Made by a program: the position numbers and the translations under genes | Notes under the pieces: model-generated | Databases searched by the model: none | What the model saw: the letters and a program-made list of their open reading frames with translations, nothing else | Told to the model about the DNA's origin: nothing | Shown: positions 58,101 through 63,763 of the stretch, in pieces | Position numbering within the stretch: position 1 is the first letter of the stretch | How the letters are laid out: every line of letters starts with the position of its first letter | Source of the DNA: Luidia sarsii | Taxonomy: Eukaryota; Echinodermata; Asteroidea; Paxillosida; Luidiidae | Assembly: GCA_949987565.1 (NCBI GenBank) | Contig: OX465110.1 | Coordinates: 18,881,139 to 18,945,138 of the forward strand | DNA length: 64,000 nt | Reading direction: 5' to 3'

Positions 58101-60154
58101 AGGAAGGTCCATTGATGTTGCTAAGGCAGTAGGGGCAAGTCTGTGGGAACCAGGGGAGGGTGTACGGTGGCCCTGAAGTTCCAGGTTTCTGGTCTGTGCG
58201 TAGAAATTAGTCTTGTGACAAGTTTCAGTGTTTGTAAAAAAAAAAAATCGTGATTTTGTTGGCAGTGTTTCAGTTCTTTTCGTTTGGATTTTCTTTCCTT
58301 TTTTTTTTCCTTTTTGTGTCAAAGCATGCGTATCCGTTTCACATCATAGAATAGCTTTACCATTTTTTTTTATTTTCAATGTGTAGTGATTCAGAGCATG
58401 AATTGAAAAAAATGATTCGAAAATTGACATTGCATTGAGAATTAGTAAAAAAAAATGGATTCAGAAATGATTTTGTCAAGATCCGGTCTGGATTGATGGT
58501 AGGCACAGACCAGAAACGTGAACTGTACTTGATTTATCAGCGGCTTACGGGACCATCTTGTGTTTTTTTCCCGTTTGTGCCGCACAGAATGCCGAAATAT
58601 AGGAATGACTGGCCACCGTACGCCCTGCCGGGGCCACAGTATACAAACCGGGAAGGCTTACCCCCCTACTGTCTGGGTCAGGGGTCGGGCTGAGGCCCGC
58701 CCAGGGGAGGGGGCAGGGTTGGGTGGATGGGAGGGAGGGAGGGAGGGGGTTGGGGTGGGTCTCCTCTCCTCTTCTCCTCATCCTCTCCTCCCCCTACCCC
58801 TCTGCCCTTAACGCTGCCGTAACGTGCAGTGATCACTCGGTAAAGTTACCATTTATATCATTTGTTGTGTGTTTTGTTGTTGTCATAAAGTCCTTTTTGG
58901 GGGGCTTTTTTTGATCGTGCCTTTGAGACAGTCCCTGTTAGGATTGAAATGTCAGGCCCTGTACCATTTTTGACTATAAATCAATTTAAGGTGATATACA
59001 AAAATGTTGCAAACTGCTTACTGACTAAAATTACCAAAATGTATATCTTAAAATTGAGTGGGCCTGATGTTTCGATCCTAGCAGGACCTTTCTCAAAGGC
59101 AGAGTGAGAAAGGTCTTTGAGAAAGGCCTTTGAGAAAGCTCAGAAAGGTCCTGCTAGGGTCGAAACGTCAGGCCCACTAAATTTTAAGATATATATCAAT
59201 TTGTAACATTTCAGCACAGTACTCTTGCCTTTTTTTTATACCACAATGCCTATATGTACATGTGCATGTACAGTACATGTATGTAGGGAACCTTAGTTTC
59301 AAGAAGTAGTTGCCGGGGTGCCCAACTTGTGAAGAATAAAAAAAAAAAATTTAAAAGAAGTACACAAATTGTAAATACAGGCATACTAAAATGTTATGAA
59401 CTGCCGGTTACAGACTAAAATTACCAAAAAGTAAATGTTTCTGCCTTTGATGAAGGTCCTGCTGGGATCAAAGCATCAGGCCCTAGTTCAAAAATGTTGC
59501 AAACTGCTTACGTACTAACTTTAATGACTGAATCAACTAATCTCGACCATTTCGAGGGCCTGACGTTTGGATCCTAGCAGGAGCTTTCTCAGGGACGGAA
59601 TGCATTCTGCCATTTGGAAAGCTCCTGCTAGGATCATAATGTAAGGCTCTCTACAGTCCATTTTCTGTTTGAAATTGGGTATTTGTTTGCTATTTCATAC
59701 ATATTTCAAAAACGTAATATCAAAAATGTTTTCCCCCTTTCATCTGGATTCTGAAAAGCTCCTGATTATAACCCAGATCCCTTCTGATCCCCGAAAGCTC
59801 AAAATATCAACTGTCGCTTTCCTCCTTTCTTGTCCTTTTTACTTCTGTCCTTGTGAGTTGACTGTAACTGTACACCCAACAAATAGGATGTGCTAATTAG
59901 CTTGGATCAGGCCCAAACGTTGAGGCCGCGATGCTCTGACAACAAATCCCCCCTGTAATTATCCCGTCACATCTCAAATGTCCATGTTGTTTTGCTCCTC
60001 TTATTGTGGCAAGGGATCCCAGTCCCTAACCCCTTTCCCCCTTTTTCTCTGTCTCCTATTTCATCTCGTCTGCGTTGCTCTCTGCAGGGATGTGTTCACT
60101 GCATGGGTGGCCACCAATGGAACGGGCGGAGGGATGCTGCCGTCGGTCAAATGA
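19803..60154 (+). CDS. TOX: TOX-family HMG-box transcription factor, spliced gene of 8 coding exons
   Basis: Joined exons: 19803-19964, 48584-48688, 51019-52020, 52551-52772, 53615-53695, 54153-54413, 57349-57479, 60088-60154, giving one open frame of about 676 residues. TOX proteins are nuclear chromatin-binding regulators with a single HMG box that binds DNA by structure. Visible parts, in order: His-rich start (1-54), TOX N-terminal segment with [17 protein letters not shown] (90-106), Gln tract (167-182), [13 protein letters not shown] (272-284), His/Gln-rich stretch (321-341), [15 protein letters not shown] (364-378), acidic patch (410-420), basic nuclear localisation signal (435-445), HMG box (about 446-521), Ala/Pro-rich region with IAPKP, and a Cys-rich tail (625-655). 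The two short motifs before the box match vertebrate TOX3 closely, while the tail matches TOX4. This suggests a pre-duplication invertebrate orthologue. Vertebrate length is about 526-621 residues. Exon 1 is the least certain part. No exon was found for the long Gln-rich C-terminal region of TOX3. Confidence 0.93.
19965..22380 (+). other. Start of intron 1, mostly unique sequence
   Basis: No exon seen. An 80-base block at 20163-20245 recurs with about 70% identity at 20346-20427 (both start GTGAGTAGGGAT). A repeat-free block at 20640-20770 has several homeodomain-type AATTA sites and is a possible enhancer. 21360-21390, 21628-21645 and 21926-21942 contain adjoining T- and G-runs or C- and T-runs. 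Confidence 0.6.
22382..23090 (+). repeat. CT-rich array with a 46-bp minisatellite
   Basis: CT-rich sequence from 22382, becoming (CTCTGT) type from about 22590. From about 22783 to 23090 the phrase CTATCAACCTCTC recurs exactly every 46 bases (22783, 22829, 22875, 22921, and so on). Lies in TOX intron 1 on the pyrimidine-rich sense strand. Forward frames are open only because such DNA lacks stop codons. Confidence 0.9.
23094..23555. mobile_element. MITE with AGCCGTGTCCGCACTGGACT ends
   Basis: A 462-bp element splits the CT array. Its ends are inverted repeats (AGC-CG-GTCCGCACTGGACTTA type at the left, the complement at the right). The flanks show TAA on both sides (23091-23093 and 23556-23558), a target-site duplication typical of PIF/Harbinger elements. 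The inside is rich in GGTAAA/TTTACC motifs in both orientations and has no coding potential. A truncated second copy lies at 53819-53908. Confidence 0.72.
23566..23890 (+). repeat. CT/GT-rich tract continuing the 22.4 kb array
   Basis: CTCTGTCTC-type simple sequence with a (GTGTCT) stretch at about 23730-23770, on the far side of the MITE. The two tracts were probably one before insertion. Confidence 0.85.
24941..25075. mobile_element. Diverged foldback Penelope-end remnant
   Basis: Two inverted units (GGTCCTGGCAGAACC...CGAAAGGCAGAAAG and CTTTGAGGACGG...GTATCGAAACGTCAGACC) about 60 bases apart. A different subfamily from the 43241 copy. Confidence 0.55.
27131..27350 (+). mobile_element. Penelope-like element end, long form, sense on +
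   Basis: 220 bases match the reverse complement of 54453-54720 at high identity. They comprise the CCCTACCCTACTCCTTGCCC block, a stretch to ACATGTATCTG, then CCTTTGAGAAAGGTCCTGCT, AGGATCGAAACGTCAGGCCC and ACTAAATTTTAAG at the 3' end. No target duplication is visible, and the 5' end is truncated before the endonuclease part. Confidence 0.8.
28916..29375 (+). repeat. CT-rich array with a duplicated 180-base block
   Basis: A block running from TCATCTCTCTCCCCCTTCCT to CTGTCGGTCTCTGTCTGTC occurs twice (about 29022-29175 and 29200-29340). Inside each is a (CTCTCCCTTCCT)n core. Confidence 0.9.
29376..31332 (+). other. Intron 1, part 3
   Basis: No exon seen. Short CT tract at 29570-29640. 29960-30190 is array-free mixed sequence. 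C-runs at 30855-30870 and 31010-31020. Confidence 0.6.
31333..31775 (+). repeat. CT/GT-rich array (CTCTGTCTGTC)
   Basis: Simple sequence on the sense strand of TOX intron 1. Ends in four GTCT units and CTCTCTCC. Confidence 0.9.
33194..33372. mobile_element. 179-bp foldback MITE, copy A
   Basis: Ends CAGTGGCTGTTGTTAC and its complement. Inverted arms extend about 44 bases to CCCTGACTT/AAGTCAGGG with few mismatches. The centre holds a second small inverted repeat (ACCAG...CTGGT). It sits between two Penelope-end remnants. No target duplication recognised. Confidence 0.75.
34175..34210. repeat. Perfect 16-bp palindromic arms, 4-bp spacer
   Basis: AGTGATTGCATTACAT, spacer ATGC, then the exact complement. 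Contains ATTGCAT and ATGCAAT motifs of the C/EBP-ATF and POU kind. In intron 1. Confidence 0.9.
35786..36200 (+). repeat. (GGCAGA)n hexanucleotide array
   Basis: About 31 uninterrupted GGCAGA units at 35909-36090, with GGCATA variants at both edges and GACAGA/GATACA decay outside. The purity suggests recent expansion. Confidence 0.95.
36201..37794 (+). other. Intron 1, part 5
   Basis: Holds foldback copy 2. The rest is unique. 37330-37500 has a GGGTC-CTA-GACCC palindrome near 37400 and AT-rich motifs. No exon seen. Confidence 0.6.
36647..36808 (-). mobile_element. Foldback Penelope-end element, copy 2
   Basis: The shortest form: the two inverted units meet directly at CTTTCTCAAAGGCAACCTTTGAGAAAG (centre near 36757). 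Flanking repeats AAGACATTTCTATTTG are at 36631-36646 and 36809-36824. The minus-strand 3' tail is present. Confidence 0.85.
37795..38510 (+). repeat. CT-rich array, 0.7 kb
   Basis: Mixed pyrimidine array, including (CTCTCTCCCTCC)n at 38100-38180 and (CTCTCTCCCTTC)n at 38225-38330. Confidence 0.93.
38511..40569 (+). other. Intron 1, part 6
   Basis: Penelope remnant at 39233-39352, GA tract at 39770-39840, CT tracts at 39895-40030 and 40200-40290. 40035-40200 is CpG-containing, array-free sequence. No exon seen. Confidence 0.55.
39233..39352 (-). mobile_element. Single-arm Penelope-end remnant
   Basis: Tail plus one diverged unit (GGCCTGACATTTCGATTCTA, CCAGGACTTTTCTCAAAGGC). Flanks share TCATTACTT (39224-39232, 39353-39361), suggesting a complete short insertion. 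Confidence 0.7.
40570..41295 (+). repeat. (CT)n-rich array, 0.7 kb
   Basis: The longest near-pure CT tract in the window, mixing (CT)n and CTCTCTCCCC units. It codes for nothing despite a 322-residue stop-free frame. Confidence 0.95.
42116..42560. repeat. Diverged tandem duplication, unit about 222 bases
   Basis: Both units begin GGTCAACAA and share (GA)GTCAGT, GTCTCA(G/A)CTGTTGG, CATTC.GCC and GGCCATTTC(T/C)GAGAATC(T/C)G in the same order. An open frame of 193 codons (41864-42445) crosses both, with no recognisable domain and no good splice sites. Confidence 0.6.
43241..43455 (-). mobile_element. Foldback Penelope-end element, copy 3 (best preserved)
   Basis: A 215-bp insertion with exact 14-bp flanking repeats TGTATAATTAATGT (43227-43240 and 43456-43469). 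The arms form an almost perfect palindrome around ACAGATACATGTATCTGT (centre near 43375). The minus-strand arm carries the extra tail (TTAC, TTTTGGTAATTTTAGTCAGT, AAGCAGTTTGCAACATTTTT, GTATATC). Confidence 0.9.
44745..45045 (+). repeat. CT-rich array
   Basis: Includes (CT)n at 44855-44925. Confidence 0.93.
45275..46190 (+). repeat. Two GA-rich tracts with unique sequence between
   Basis: (GAGAGACAGACA) tract at 45275-45362 and a GAGAGAGA/GAGGAGAGAGC tract at 45855-46190. 45363-45854 is unique with no gene. Confidence 0.85.
46191..48583 (+). other. End of intron 1
   Basis: (CT)n at 46375-46480. 46230-46350 and 46600-46720 are array-free and mixed in composition (possible regulatory DNA). 47100-48500 is unique with only short chance frames. 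The branch/acceptor region of exon 2 ends at 48583. Confidence 0.55.
48584..48688 (+). CDS. TOX: TOX exon 2
   Basis: The acceptor TTTCTCCAG|GGA and donor CAG|GTTAGT bound 105 bases (35 codons, phase 0 at both ends). The peptide includes [12 protein letters not shown] and [15 protein letters not shown]. Its Asn-rich, aromatic composition and its position directly before QTFHPP parallel the segment before the conserved block in vertebrate TOX3 (Gly/Asn-rich, then EQTFHTPS). The preceding intron is 28.6 kb. The donor is followed within about 35 bases by a 0.5 kb tetranucleotide array. Being symmetric, the exon could be skipped without a frameshift. Confidence 0.82.
48689..51018 (+). other. Intron 2
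   Basis: Opens with the 48722-49250 tetranucleotide array. A CT tract lies at 49875-50020 and a 22-base T-run at 50158-50179. 49520-49720 and 50190-50340 are array-free blocks. Ends with a TG-rich stretch and GGTCACAG. Confidence 0.7.
48722..49250 (+). repeat. (CTGG/CTTG)n tetranucleotide array
   Basis: About 530 bases of GGCT and TGCT units starting 33 bases after the exon 2 donor. The phrase GCTTTGTTTCCTGGCTGG occurs three times, showing higher-order copying. The minus-strand Gln-Pro-Ala-Ser frames are repeat translation. Confidence 0.96.
51019..52020 (+). CDS. TOX: TOX exon 3, N-terminal activation region
   Basis: This 1002-base exon (334 codons, residues 90-423) runs from GGTCACAG|CAG to CAG|GTAAGA, phase 0 at both ends. 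It starts with [17 protein letters not shown], the TOX-family N-terminal motif. It also carries a Gln tract (bases about 51250-51300), [13 protein letters not shown], a His/Gln-rich stretch (bases about 51711-51776), [15 protein letters not shown], and a terminal acidic [10 protein letters not shown] patch. In vertebrates this region acts in transactivation; it is low in predicted structure here. Base composition is strongly GC-rich compared with the AT-rich flanks. The acceptor is a CAGCAG tandem, so the first Gln may be optional. Repeats of CAG and CAC make length variation likely. Confidence 0.93.
52021..52550 (+). repeat. Intron 3, almost entirely CT-rich
   Basis: From about 52036 to 52530 the intron is CTCTCTGT/CTCTGCCT simple sequence. 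(CTCTGCCT)n is at 52085-52155 and (GTCT)n at 52330-52350. The exon 3 frame stays open through it, but it shifts frame before exon 4. Confidence 0.93.
52551..52772 (+). CDS. TOX: TOX exon 4, nuclear localisation signal and most of the HMG box
   Basis: The acceptor TTGGAGCAG|TTT and donor CAG|GTGAGG enclose 74 codons (residues 424-497). The peptide opens [10 protein letters not shown], then [11 protein letters not shown] (basic nuclear localisation signal), then [18 protein letters not shown], followed by [18 protein letters not shown] and [10 protein letters not shown]. The HMG part is almost identical to vertebrate TOX proteins, so the family call is secure. Helices 1 and 2 of the box lie here, and helix 3 continues on exon 5. 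The aromatic residues of the box core (Tyr, Phe-Phe, Trp) are present. The exon is symmetric (phase 0/0). Skipping it would remove nearly the whole DNA-binding domain while keeping frame. Confidence 0.97.
52773..53614 (+). other. Intron 4 with a 12-bp minisatellite
   Basis: A G-run at 52838-52850 precedes array seeds (TTGCTCTGG) and then the GGCTCAGGCTGT array to 53382. The last 230 bases are unique and end TTCATCCAG. Confidence 0.85.
52960..53382 (+). repeat. (GGCTCAGGCTGT)n 12-bp minisatellite, intron 4
   Basis: About 34 units, some GGCTCAGTCTGT or GGCTGT variants. It is in the exon 4 frame and free of stops (Ala-Gln-Ala-Val repeats) up to 53384. Confidence 0.97.
53615..53695 (+). CDS. TOX: TOX exon 5, end of the HMG box
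   Basis: 81 bases from TTCATCCAG|GCG to AAG|GTATGT, phase 0 at both ends. The 27 residues read [20 protein letters not shown] then RASLVSK. This corresponds to helix 3 of the TOX HMG box, which in vertebrates reads VYK(K/R)[22 protein letters not shown]. The change of the first residue to Ala and of Lys to Gln is mild. The extension after LAAY agrees with TOX and TOX3 rather than TOX4. Confidence 0.96.
53696..54152 (+). other. Intron 5 with a duplicated acceptor-like module
   Basis: The CAGGCACTCAGT.GCGAAGGCT through CTGAAG block occurs at 53914-53970 and 54050-54106. It contains TACTAAT and TACTAAG branch-point-like sites. A TTTCCTTTTCTTTTGCCC tract occurs at 54031-54048 and 54123-54140. 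The first tract leads into CCCCCAG at 54045-54051, a strong acceptor on paper. Confidence 0.85.
53819..53908. mobile_element. Truncated copy of the AGCCGTGTCCGC MITE, in intron 5
   Basis: About 90 bases match the left end of the 23094-23555 element (GTCCGCACTGGACTTATTTT, GTGGGTAACATTCCAATGGG). They break off at CTTGGACT. No right end is seen. Confidence 0.7.
54153..54413 (+). CDS. TOX: TOX exon 6, Ala/Pro-rich region after the HMG box
   Basis: 261 bases (87 codons, residues 525-611) between CACATATAG|GCT and ATG|GTGAGT, phase 0 at both ends. The peptide begins [18 protein letters not shown], becomes Ala/Pro-rich, and includes [20 protein letters not shown] followed by [20 protein letters not shown]. 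The IAPKP...PVTV core aligns with the RNIAPKP...MPVTVS segment of vertebrate TOX and TOX3. The exon is very GC-rich. A duplicated acceptor-like module lies in the preceding 240 bases, and a Penelope-type insertion begins 39 bases after the donor. Confidence 0.9.
54453..54934 (-). mobile_element. 5'-truncated Penelope-like element with GIY-YIG endonuclease C-terminus
   Basis: A 482-bp insertion in TOX intron 6, flanked by CACCTCCGGCTGAATGT (54436-54452) and its near-copy with one extra T (54935-54952). On the minus strand an open stretch from the 5' break to TAA (54784-54782) encodes [18 protein letters not shown] then [19 protein letters not shown]. The REK..W...LRT..P.GLN pattern is characteristic of the end of the GIY-YIG endonuclease in Penelope-like retroelements. 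A 3' untranslated region follows, with a duplicated CCCTACCCTACTCCTTGCCC block. The element then ends in the hairpin-CGAAACGTC unit. It is defective: the reverse transcriptase and most of the endonuclease are absent. Confidence 0.75.
54995..55237. mobile_element. MITE A inside the intron 6 SINE
   Basis: About 243 bases beginning GGGCCCAATTTCACAGAGC and ending ATAAAAATTTGTCCC, imperfect inverted ends. It interrupts sequence that is continuous in the 4065 copy (ATCCAG...TTAGATGG). CAG on both sides may be the target duplication. The inside has GCTTAAGC-type motifs. Confidence 0.55.
55322..55687. mobile_element. MITE B, hAT-like, inside the intron 6 SINE
   Basis: Inverted ends TAAAGGCCCCATACAACATT and AATGTTGTATTAGGCCTTTA (one or two mismatches), flanked by the 8-bp direct repeat ACTGCCAT (55314-55321, 55688-55695). 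The 366-bp length, 8-bp duplication and lack of coding fit a non-autonomous hAT element. The empty site is the uninterrupted sequence at 4193-4217. Confidence 0.75.
55731..56813 (+). other. Intron 6, middle part
   Basis: Unique sequence with no exon seen. A 25-base T-run followed by a G-run is at 56443-56487. Confidence 0.6.
56814..56931. repeat. Long hairpin-forming inverted repeat in intron 6
   Basis: A perfect 30-base inverted repeat (56840-56869 and 56884-56913, TGACACCATGTAAATTCTCT...) has a 14-base loop. It extends past a short bulge through GGATTAATAGG (56814) and its complement (to 56931). In the TOX pre-mRNA it would fold into a stable stem 0.4 kb before exon 7. Could be a MITE remnant. 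Confidence 0.85.
57011..57255 (+). repeat. 21-bp tandem array in intron 6 with ten AATAAA hexamers
   Basis: About eleven units of a 21-bp repeat beginning GGATTAAGCAATAAATG, ending 94 bases before exon 7. The first unit reads CAATGAATG. The next ten each contain an exact AATAAA, from 57047 to 57241 at 21-bp spacing. GT-rich stretches follow at 57282-57296 and 57319-57340. On the sense strand of TOX this is the layout of a polyadenylation site. The long minus-strand frame through it is only repeat translation. Confidence 0.95.
57349..57479 (+). CDS. TOX: TOX exon 7, Cys-rich C-terminal motif
   Basis: 131 bases from TTTTCAAG|ATG to CTGCAG|GTAAAG, entering in phase 0 and leaving in phase 2. The peptide carries [20 protein letters not shown] then [11 protein letters not shown]. 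Cys at residues 625, 630, 645, 649 and 654 and His 653 form a pattern that could bind a metal (inference). The same [18 protein letters not shown] block closes vertebrate TOX4. If intron 7 were retained, translation would stop at the TAA immediately after Arg 655. A further exon between 54414 and 57348 cannot be excluded. Confidence 0.93.
57548..57985 (+). repeat. (GGCTCAGACTCT)n 12-bp minisatellite, intron 7
   Basis: About 36 units beginning 68 bases after the exon 7 donor, with GGCTAAGACTCT, GGCTTAGACTCT and TTTGTCTCAGAC variants. Closely related to the intron 4 array. Confidence 0.97.
58988..59189 (-). mobile_element. Foldback Penelope-end element, copy 4 (intron 7)
   Basis: Same arrangement as copies 1-3, with the centre scrambled by small duplications of CTTTGAGAAAG. 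Flanks TATAAATCAATTT and TATATATCAATTT (58975-58987, 59190-59202) differ at one base. Confidence 0.82.
59391..59655. mobile_element. Cluster of diverged Penelope-end units in intron 7
   Basis: Three more degenerate units follow copy 4: CCTTTGATGAAGGTCCTGCT near 59455 (+), GGGCCTGACGTTTGGATCCT near 59557 (-) and AAAGCTCCTGCTAGGATCAT near 59619 (+), with tail sequence GTTGCAAACTGCTTAC at 59493. A single + unit lies at 58921-58960. Probably successive insertions at one place. Confidence 0.6.
60088..60154 (+). CDS. TOX: TOX exon 8, last coding exon and stop
   Basis: The acceptor CTCTGCAG|GGA restores codon AG|G (Arg 655). The frame then reads [21 protein letters not shown] and stops at TGA 60152-60154. 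This matches the DVFLAWVA ending of vertebrate TOX4, including similar length after the Cys-rich motif. The match across a 2.6 kb intron confirms both the splice and the strand. A pyrimidine-rich tract (CCCCTTTTTCTCTG and onward) precedes the acceptor. Confidence 0.94.
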
Positions 60155-61100
60155 GACCGCCGCATGTCCGGCCATCAAGCAGGACCATGCCACCACCACC
60201 ACCACTGTGAAATAACTTCCCCTTTGACGCAACAAGTCGTCTGAAAACCTTATTTATTTGAGCGGAGAGGGAGAGAGGCAAAGAGAAAGAGGACAGGCAG
60301 ACAGACCTGGCTGTATTTCTGGAAGGCAGACGATAGAAAGCTCCTCTTTGAAGCAGAAAGAGGAGCTTGGAGAGGATGTGGAGGTGGGAAGGCAGGGAGG
60401 TCAGATGTCACAGGTCAACAATTAAAAAAAAGATAACACAGAGAGAGACTTTAGGGTCATTGAGCAGGGAAACAAACGGCTTGTACAGCCCTGTTGTAGG
60501 GGCCCTTGATGTGACTTGCTGTGGACCAATCAGATTTCGGTGTTTTGAGGAGCTTCGGCAACTACCTGAGATTTGAAATCCTGAAAAAGGGGCGGGGGAA
60601 AAACACCCCAGAAACAAAAAAAGGAAGATCAAAATAAAGAGATGTTTTAAAAAGAAAATTGATCAAAGTTTTATTTACAGGGGCTGCTGAACTCAGCATT
60701 CAAAAACTGAAATTGAAGTGCTGATGCTATTATTTGGATTTTTTTTTTTTTTTTTTTTATCATTTGGGTCAGCATTGTCTCTGTCAACGCCTCTGATTGG
60801 TCCATTGCGGTTTGTTTGAATGGGGATTTTCCCCGGCTCTCCGCTGCGGTCGGTCACTTTTGTAAATGAATAGCAATAATGTAGTCATCTCGGGCTAGAA
60901 ATGGCGGACCGTGGTTTTGTTTCTAGCGTAGGTGGCTCATAAATTATTCATTCATCAAAATTATTTATTATTTATGGTTGCAAAAAACCAAAAACAATCA
61001 TGGCTATATTTTAACTATTTAAATTATGTGTCGTCGTTATTGTTTGTACAGATACATTTTTTTTATTGACAATTTTTGTAAACTTTTTTTTTTTTCATTT
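60155..61100 (+). other. Probable 3' UTR of the TOX gene
   Basis: This follows the stop codon without any array for 560 bases. It has an AATAAA at 60633-60638. Further on, repeat-poor AT-rich sequence carries an AU-rich element of the TTATTTATT type (60961-60974) and a T-rich end near 61060-61095. AU-rich elements in 3' UTRs normally shorten mRNA life. The end is not defined: later AATAAA hexamers are at 62576-62581 and 63217-63222, the last followed by a GT/T-rich stretch. Confidence 0.45.
60633..60638 (+). terminator. Candidate polyadenylation signal (AATAAA)
   Basis: This is the first canonical hexamer after the TOX stop codon, 479 bases downstream. Downstream sequence is only moderately T-rich, so use is unproven. 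Alternatives are at 62576 and 63217. Confidence 0.3.
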
Positions 61101-61117
61101 CTCGGGTCAATTCCTTG

Positions 61118-61137
61118 TAGCGCCCTCTAGTGGTAGG
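61118..61137 (+). promoter_or_regulatory. CTCF-like site
   Basis: TAGCGCCCTCTAGTGGTAGG contains GCCCTCTAGTGG, an exact match to the usual CTCF core GCCMYCTRSTGG. It lies about 1 kb past the TOX stop codon. Binding is unproven. Confidence 0.4.
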
Positions 61138-63586
61138 AGGTTGCAAGGTTTGCAAACTGAGGCACTGTGGTAAGCTTTGAAGGACTACACAGATGACTAG
61201 GAGTTGACATGGGGGTCGACTTTCACACCTTGTTGCTGTTAGAGCAAGTTTAAAAAGGAGGATCGTTTTCTTCGTTGCCTTAGGCAACATCTGGGGAAAT
61301 GGCTATGTCTGTGCTCGTTGCTATGGGCAACAGCTGCATCTCTGCCTATCCAGAGGCATCGGACTGTGAATTTGAAAACACCATTAGCCATAGCCACACT
61401 CTTATGGCAGATCCAGCCTTATCTCCAGCGTGTACATTAAACCTAATCCTAAACGACTCTAAACAGATCAATGCTGGGTTCCCGGACTTCTTCTGTGCAA
61501 AAGATAGTACAAGAGCCCAACAGGCTGGTCAGGTTTCCCCCTTGCCCAAATGGTCACACAGTGTCATGAGTTGCAATCCCAAACAGAAGCATCAACCTTG
61601 AATGAAGAATTGAATAAGATTTTCAGCATTAGCGTTCACATTTCTCAGCACACTGTTTGCATACAATGTACATGGTAGATGATGACTATAAAGGTTTTGT
61701 TGTGGTTTTTCAGTGGTGAAAACAGGCCACAGGCAATTAAAACCTTGTAGCAGTCGATACCATACCTTGTCACGAAAATAGTCCACAATACATCAGTATT
61801 ACCACATCAATCCGGTTCCACATTTCTTGCAATTATATTTTTGTATCCCATGATTTTTTCTTTTAGTGTGCTTAAGTTATCTTACTGCGTAACAGAAGCT
61901 TTCTGTATCGACACAGTTTGTGGAAGAAATTGCTATGGTTTTGTTTGAATGTGAAAAGTCCAGTTTGACCGAGTCTGTTGGAGGAAAGCAGTGGAGTGGA
62001 CGTGAAATTTGTACGGCCAAATGTGTTTGATGTAAGTATAATGAGAGTCCTTGTATTGCCATTGAGTGGTACGGTTTTTGAGGGATCTCACATCAGCAAG
62101 TTACATGAGCAATGCATTGTGCCGTATTTTATTGACTTTGTAGGGCCCTTTTCATAAACCATGGCTTTGGCTCCAGTTCCAGCCTTGGCTGTCCACCATT
62201 TGCAATTCTGGCTATAGTTTAGAGAGAAATGTGTCCAGATAAATCTTACATAAGTGTTTTTTGGAACAAGAAAGCAATTTTTCAATCATTAGCGGAAAAC
62301 TACACGGCGAAACTATTCGTCATCAGAGACGAAGCCCGAGCCTGAGCCTGAGCCTAAGCCATGGCTTCGAGAAAAGACCCATGTGAGTTATTGGCAACCT
62401 AGACTGGTGCCATATAGTCATGTTCCCTTCTTTCTTATTTAATTATGCCACCTTCTGGGTATAAGACCAAGATGGCAGTTGACCTGGGGAGTGGTAGGGA
62501 AGCCTAAGTATGGTGCTTTTTTATGACATCATAATTATGGAAACAAACAAAAACAAGCCTCTGTGTTATGGACTGAATAAAAATTATGGAATGAAAAGAC
62601 ATGAGTATTTTAGATATTGAGAGGAGTCTAATTGTAATATTTTGATGTTCGCTCGGGGCATCAATTTTGTACTGCTACCTCGGCGTGAAAAAGCGCCCTC
62701 TGTAGTTAGAGTGAGGTCATTTGCAAAGGTCACTGTCTCTAGCTTCAGATGACACGCTTGCAGCCAACTCTCCTAGACTTCTGTGCTATTTCATGCCATA
62801 GCCAGTGACTTTGGATGTGGCCTTCATTAGCGGCTATGGCTTGACCGTCCACAAGAGCCTATGGGAAAGGACTGCAGCCACTTAAGCATAGACCCATGTG
62901 ATCTGAAGCCGTAGCCACCACTGATTGCAGACAGGGCTCACAGAGAAACTGGTACTAGAACAAAGATTCCTGTTGGATTTTATTTTAAAGTGACTAGCAA
63001 AGATCAAAAACAATTTGAAACCTTTTCCCTGCATCAGTGATTTTCCCTTGAGGAAGTGTGGCTTTGAAGACCATTCATGATTCCTTGAATTTCCCATGCT
63101 GCCTATATATATTGCATAAAATTGTTACAATCAATTTGGGGCATGTAATTATTGTAAATAACCCTTTTTGTATGGATGAAAACAAATGACCTGCCCCCTT
63201 CAGAAATTTAGTTGAAAATAAAAGAATCAAACTTAATCGCTGTTGTATTTTTTGTAGCAAGTATGTTTTTTGACAAAGAAAAATGTTCAAAATTATGAAA
63301 ACCTTGTGTTTGGTTGTTGCGGACTGAATGAGTTGTCTGTTACTGAAGGAGCAACTATTGCCAGGGCAACAAAGTGTACAGACCAGGACAAAAAATTGAA
63401 TATTTTATGTATTTTCTATTGACTTTCCAAAGTTAAATTAATGAAGTGCACTTTGTCAGTTACCACAATATTAAAACAAATAAATAAATTAAACGTTTCT
63501 GTATACAGTACCATGCTAAAGGTTTGTCAGTTTGGGTGCATTCACTGTATGTGTTGTTTGGAATGGGGAACTTCAAATGAAATACG

Positions 63587-63763
63587 CAGTGGCTGTTGTT
63601 ACGGCAGTCGTCCGTATGGTTCCCTGACTTCACAGTATTTGTCAGGATGTTTAGCTCTTGGAACCAGACTATCAGCTAATAGACTGGTTCAACCAGCCTG
63701 CAATGCTGACTAAATACAATCAAGTCAGGGAACCACATGGACGACTGCCGTAACAACAGCCAC
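63587..63763. mobile_element. 179-bp foldback MITE, copy B
   Basis: Over 90% identical to the element at 33194-33372, with even better matching arms (GTGGCTGTTGTTACGGCAGT, CGTCCGT). Lies in the 3' flank of TOX. Confidence 0.78.

Larger units (their letters stand above)
57480..60087 (+). other. Intron 7
   Basis: Minisatellite at 57548-57985, unique sequence to about 58900, G-rich block at 58700-58760, then the Penelope-end cluster 58921-59655, unique sequence, and a pyrimidine tract before exon 8. No other exon seen. Confidence 0.75.
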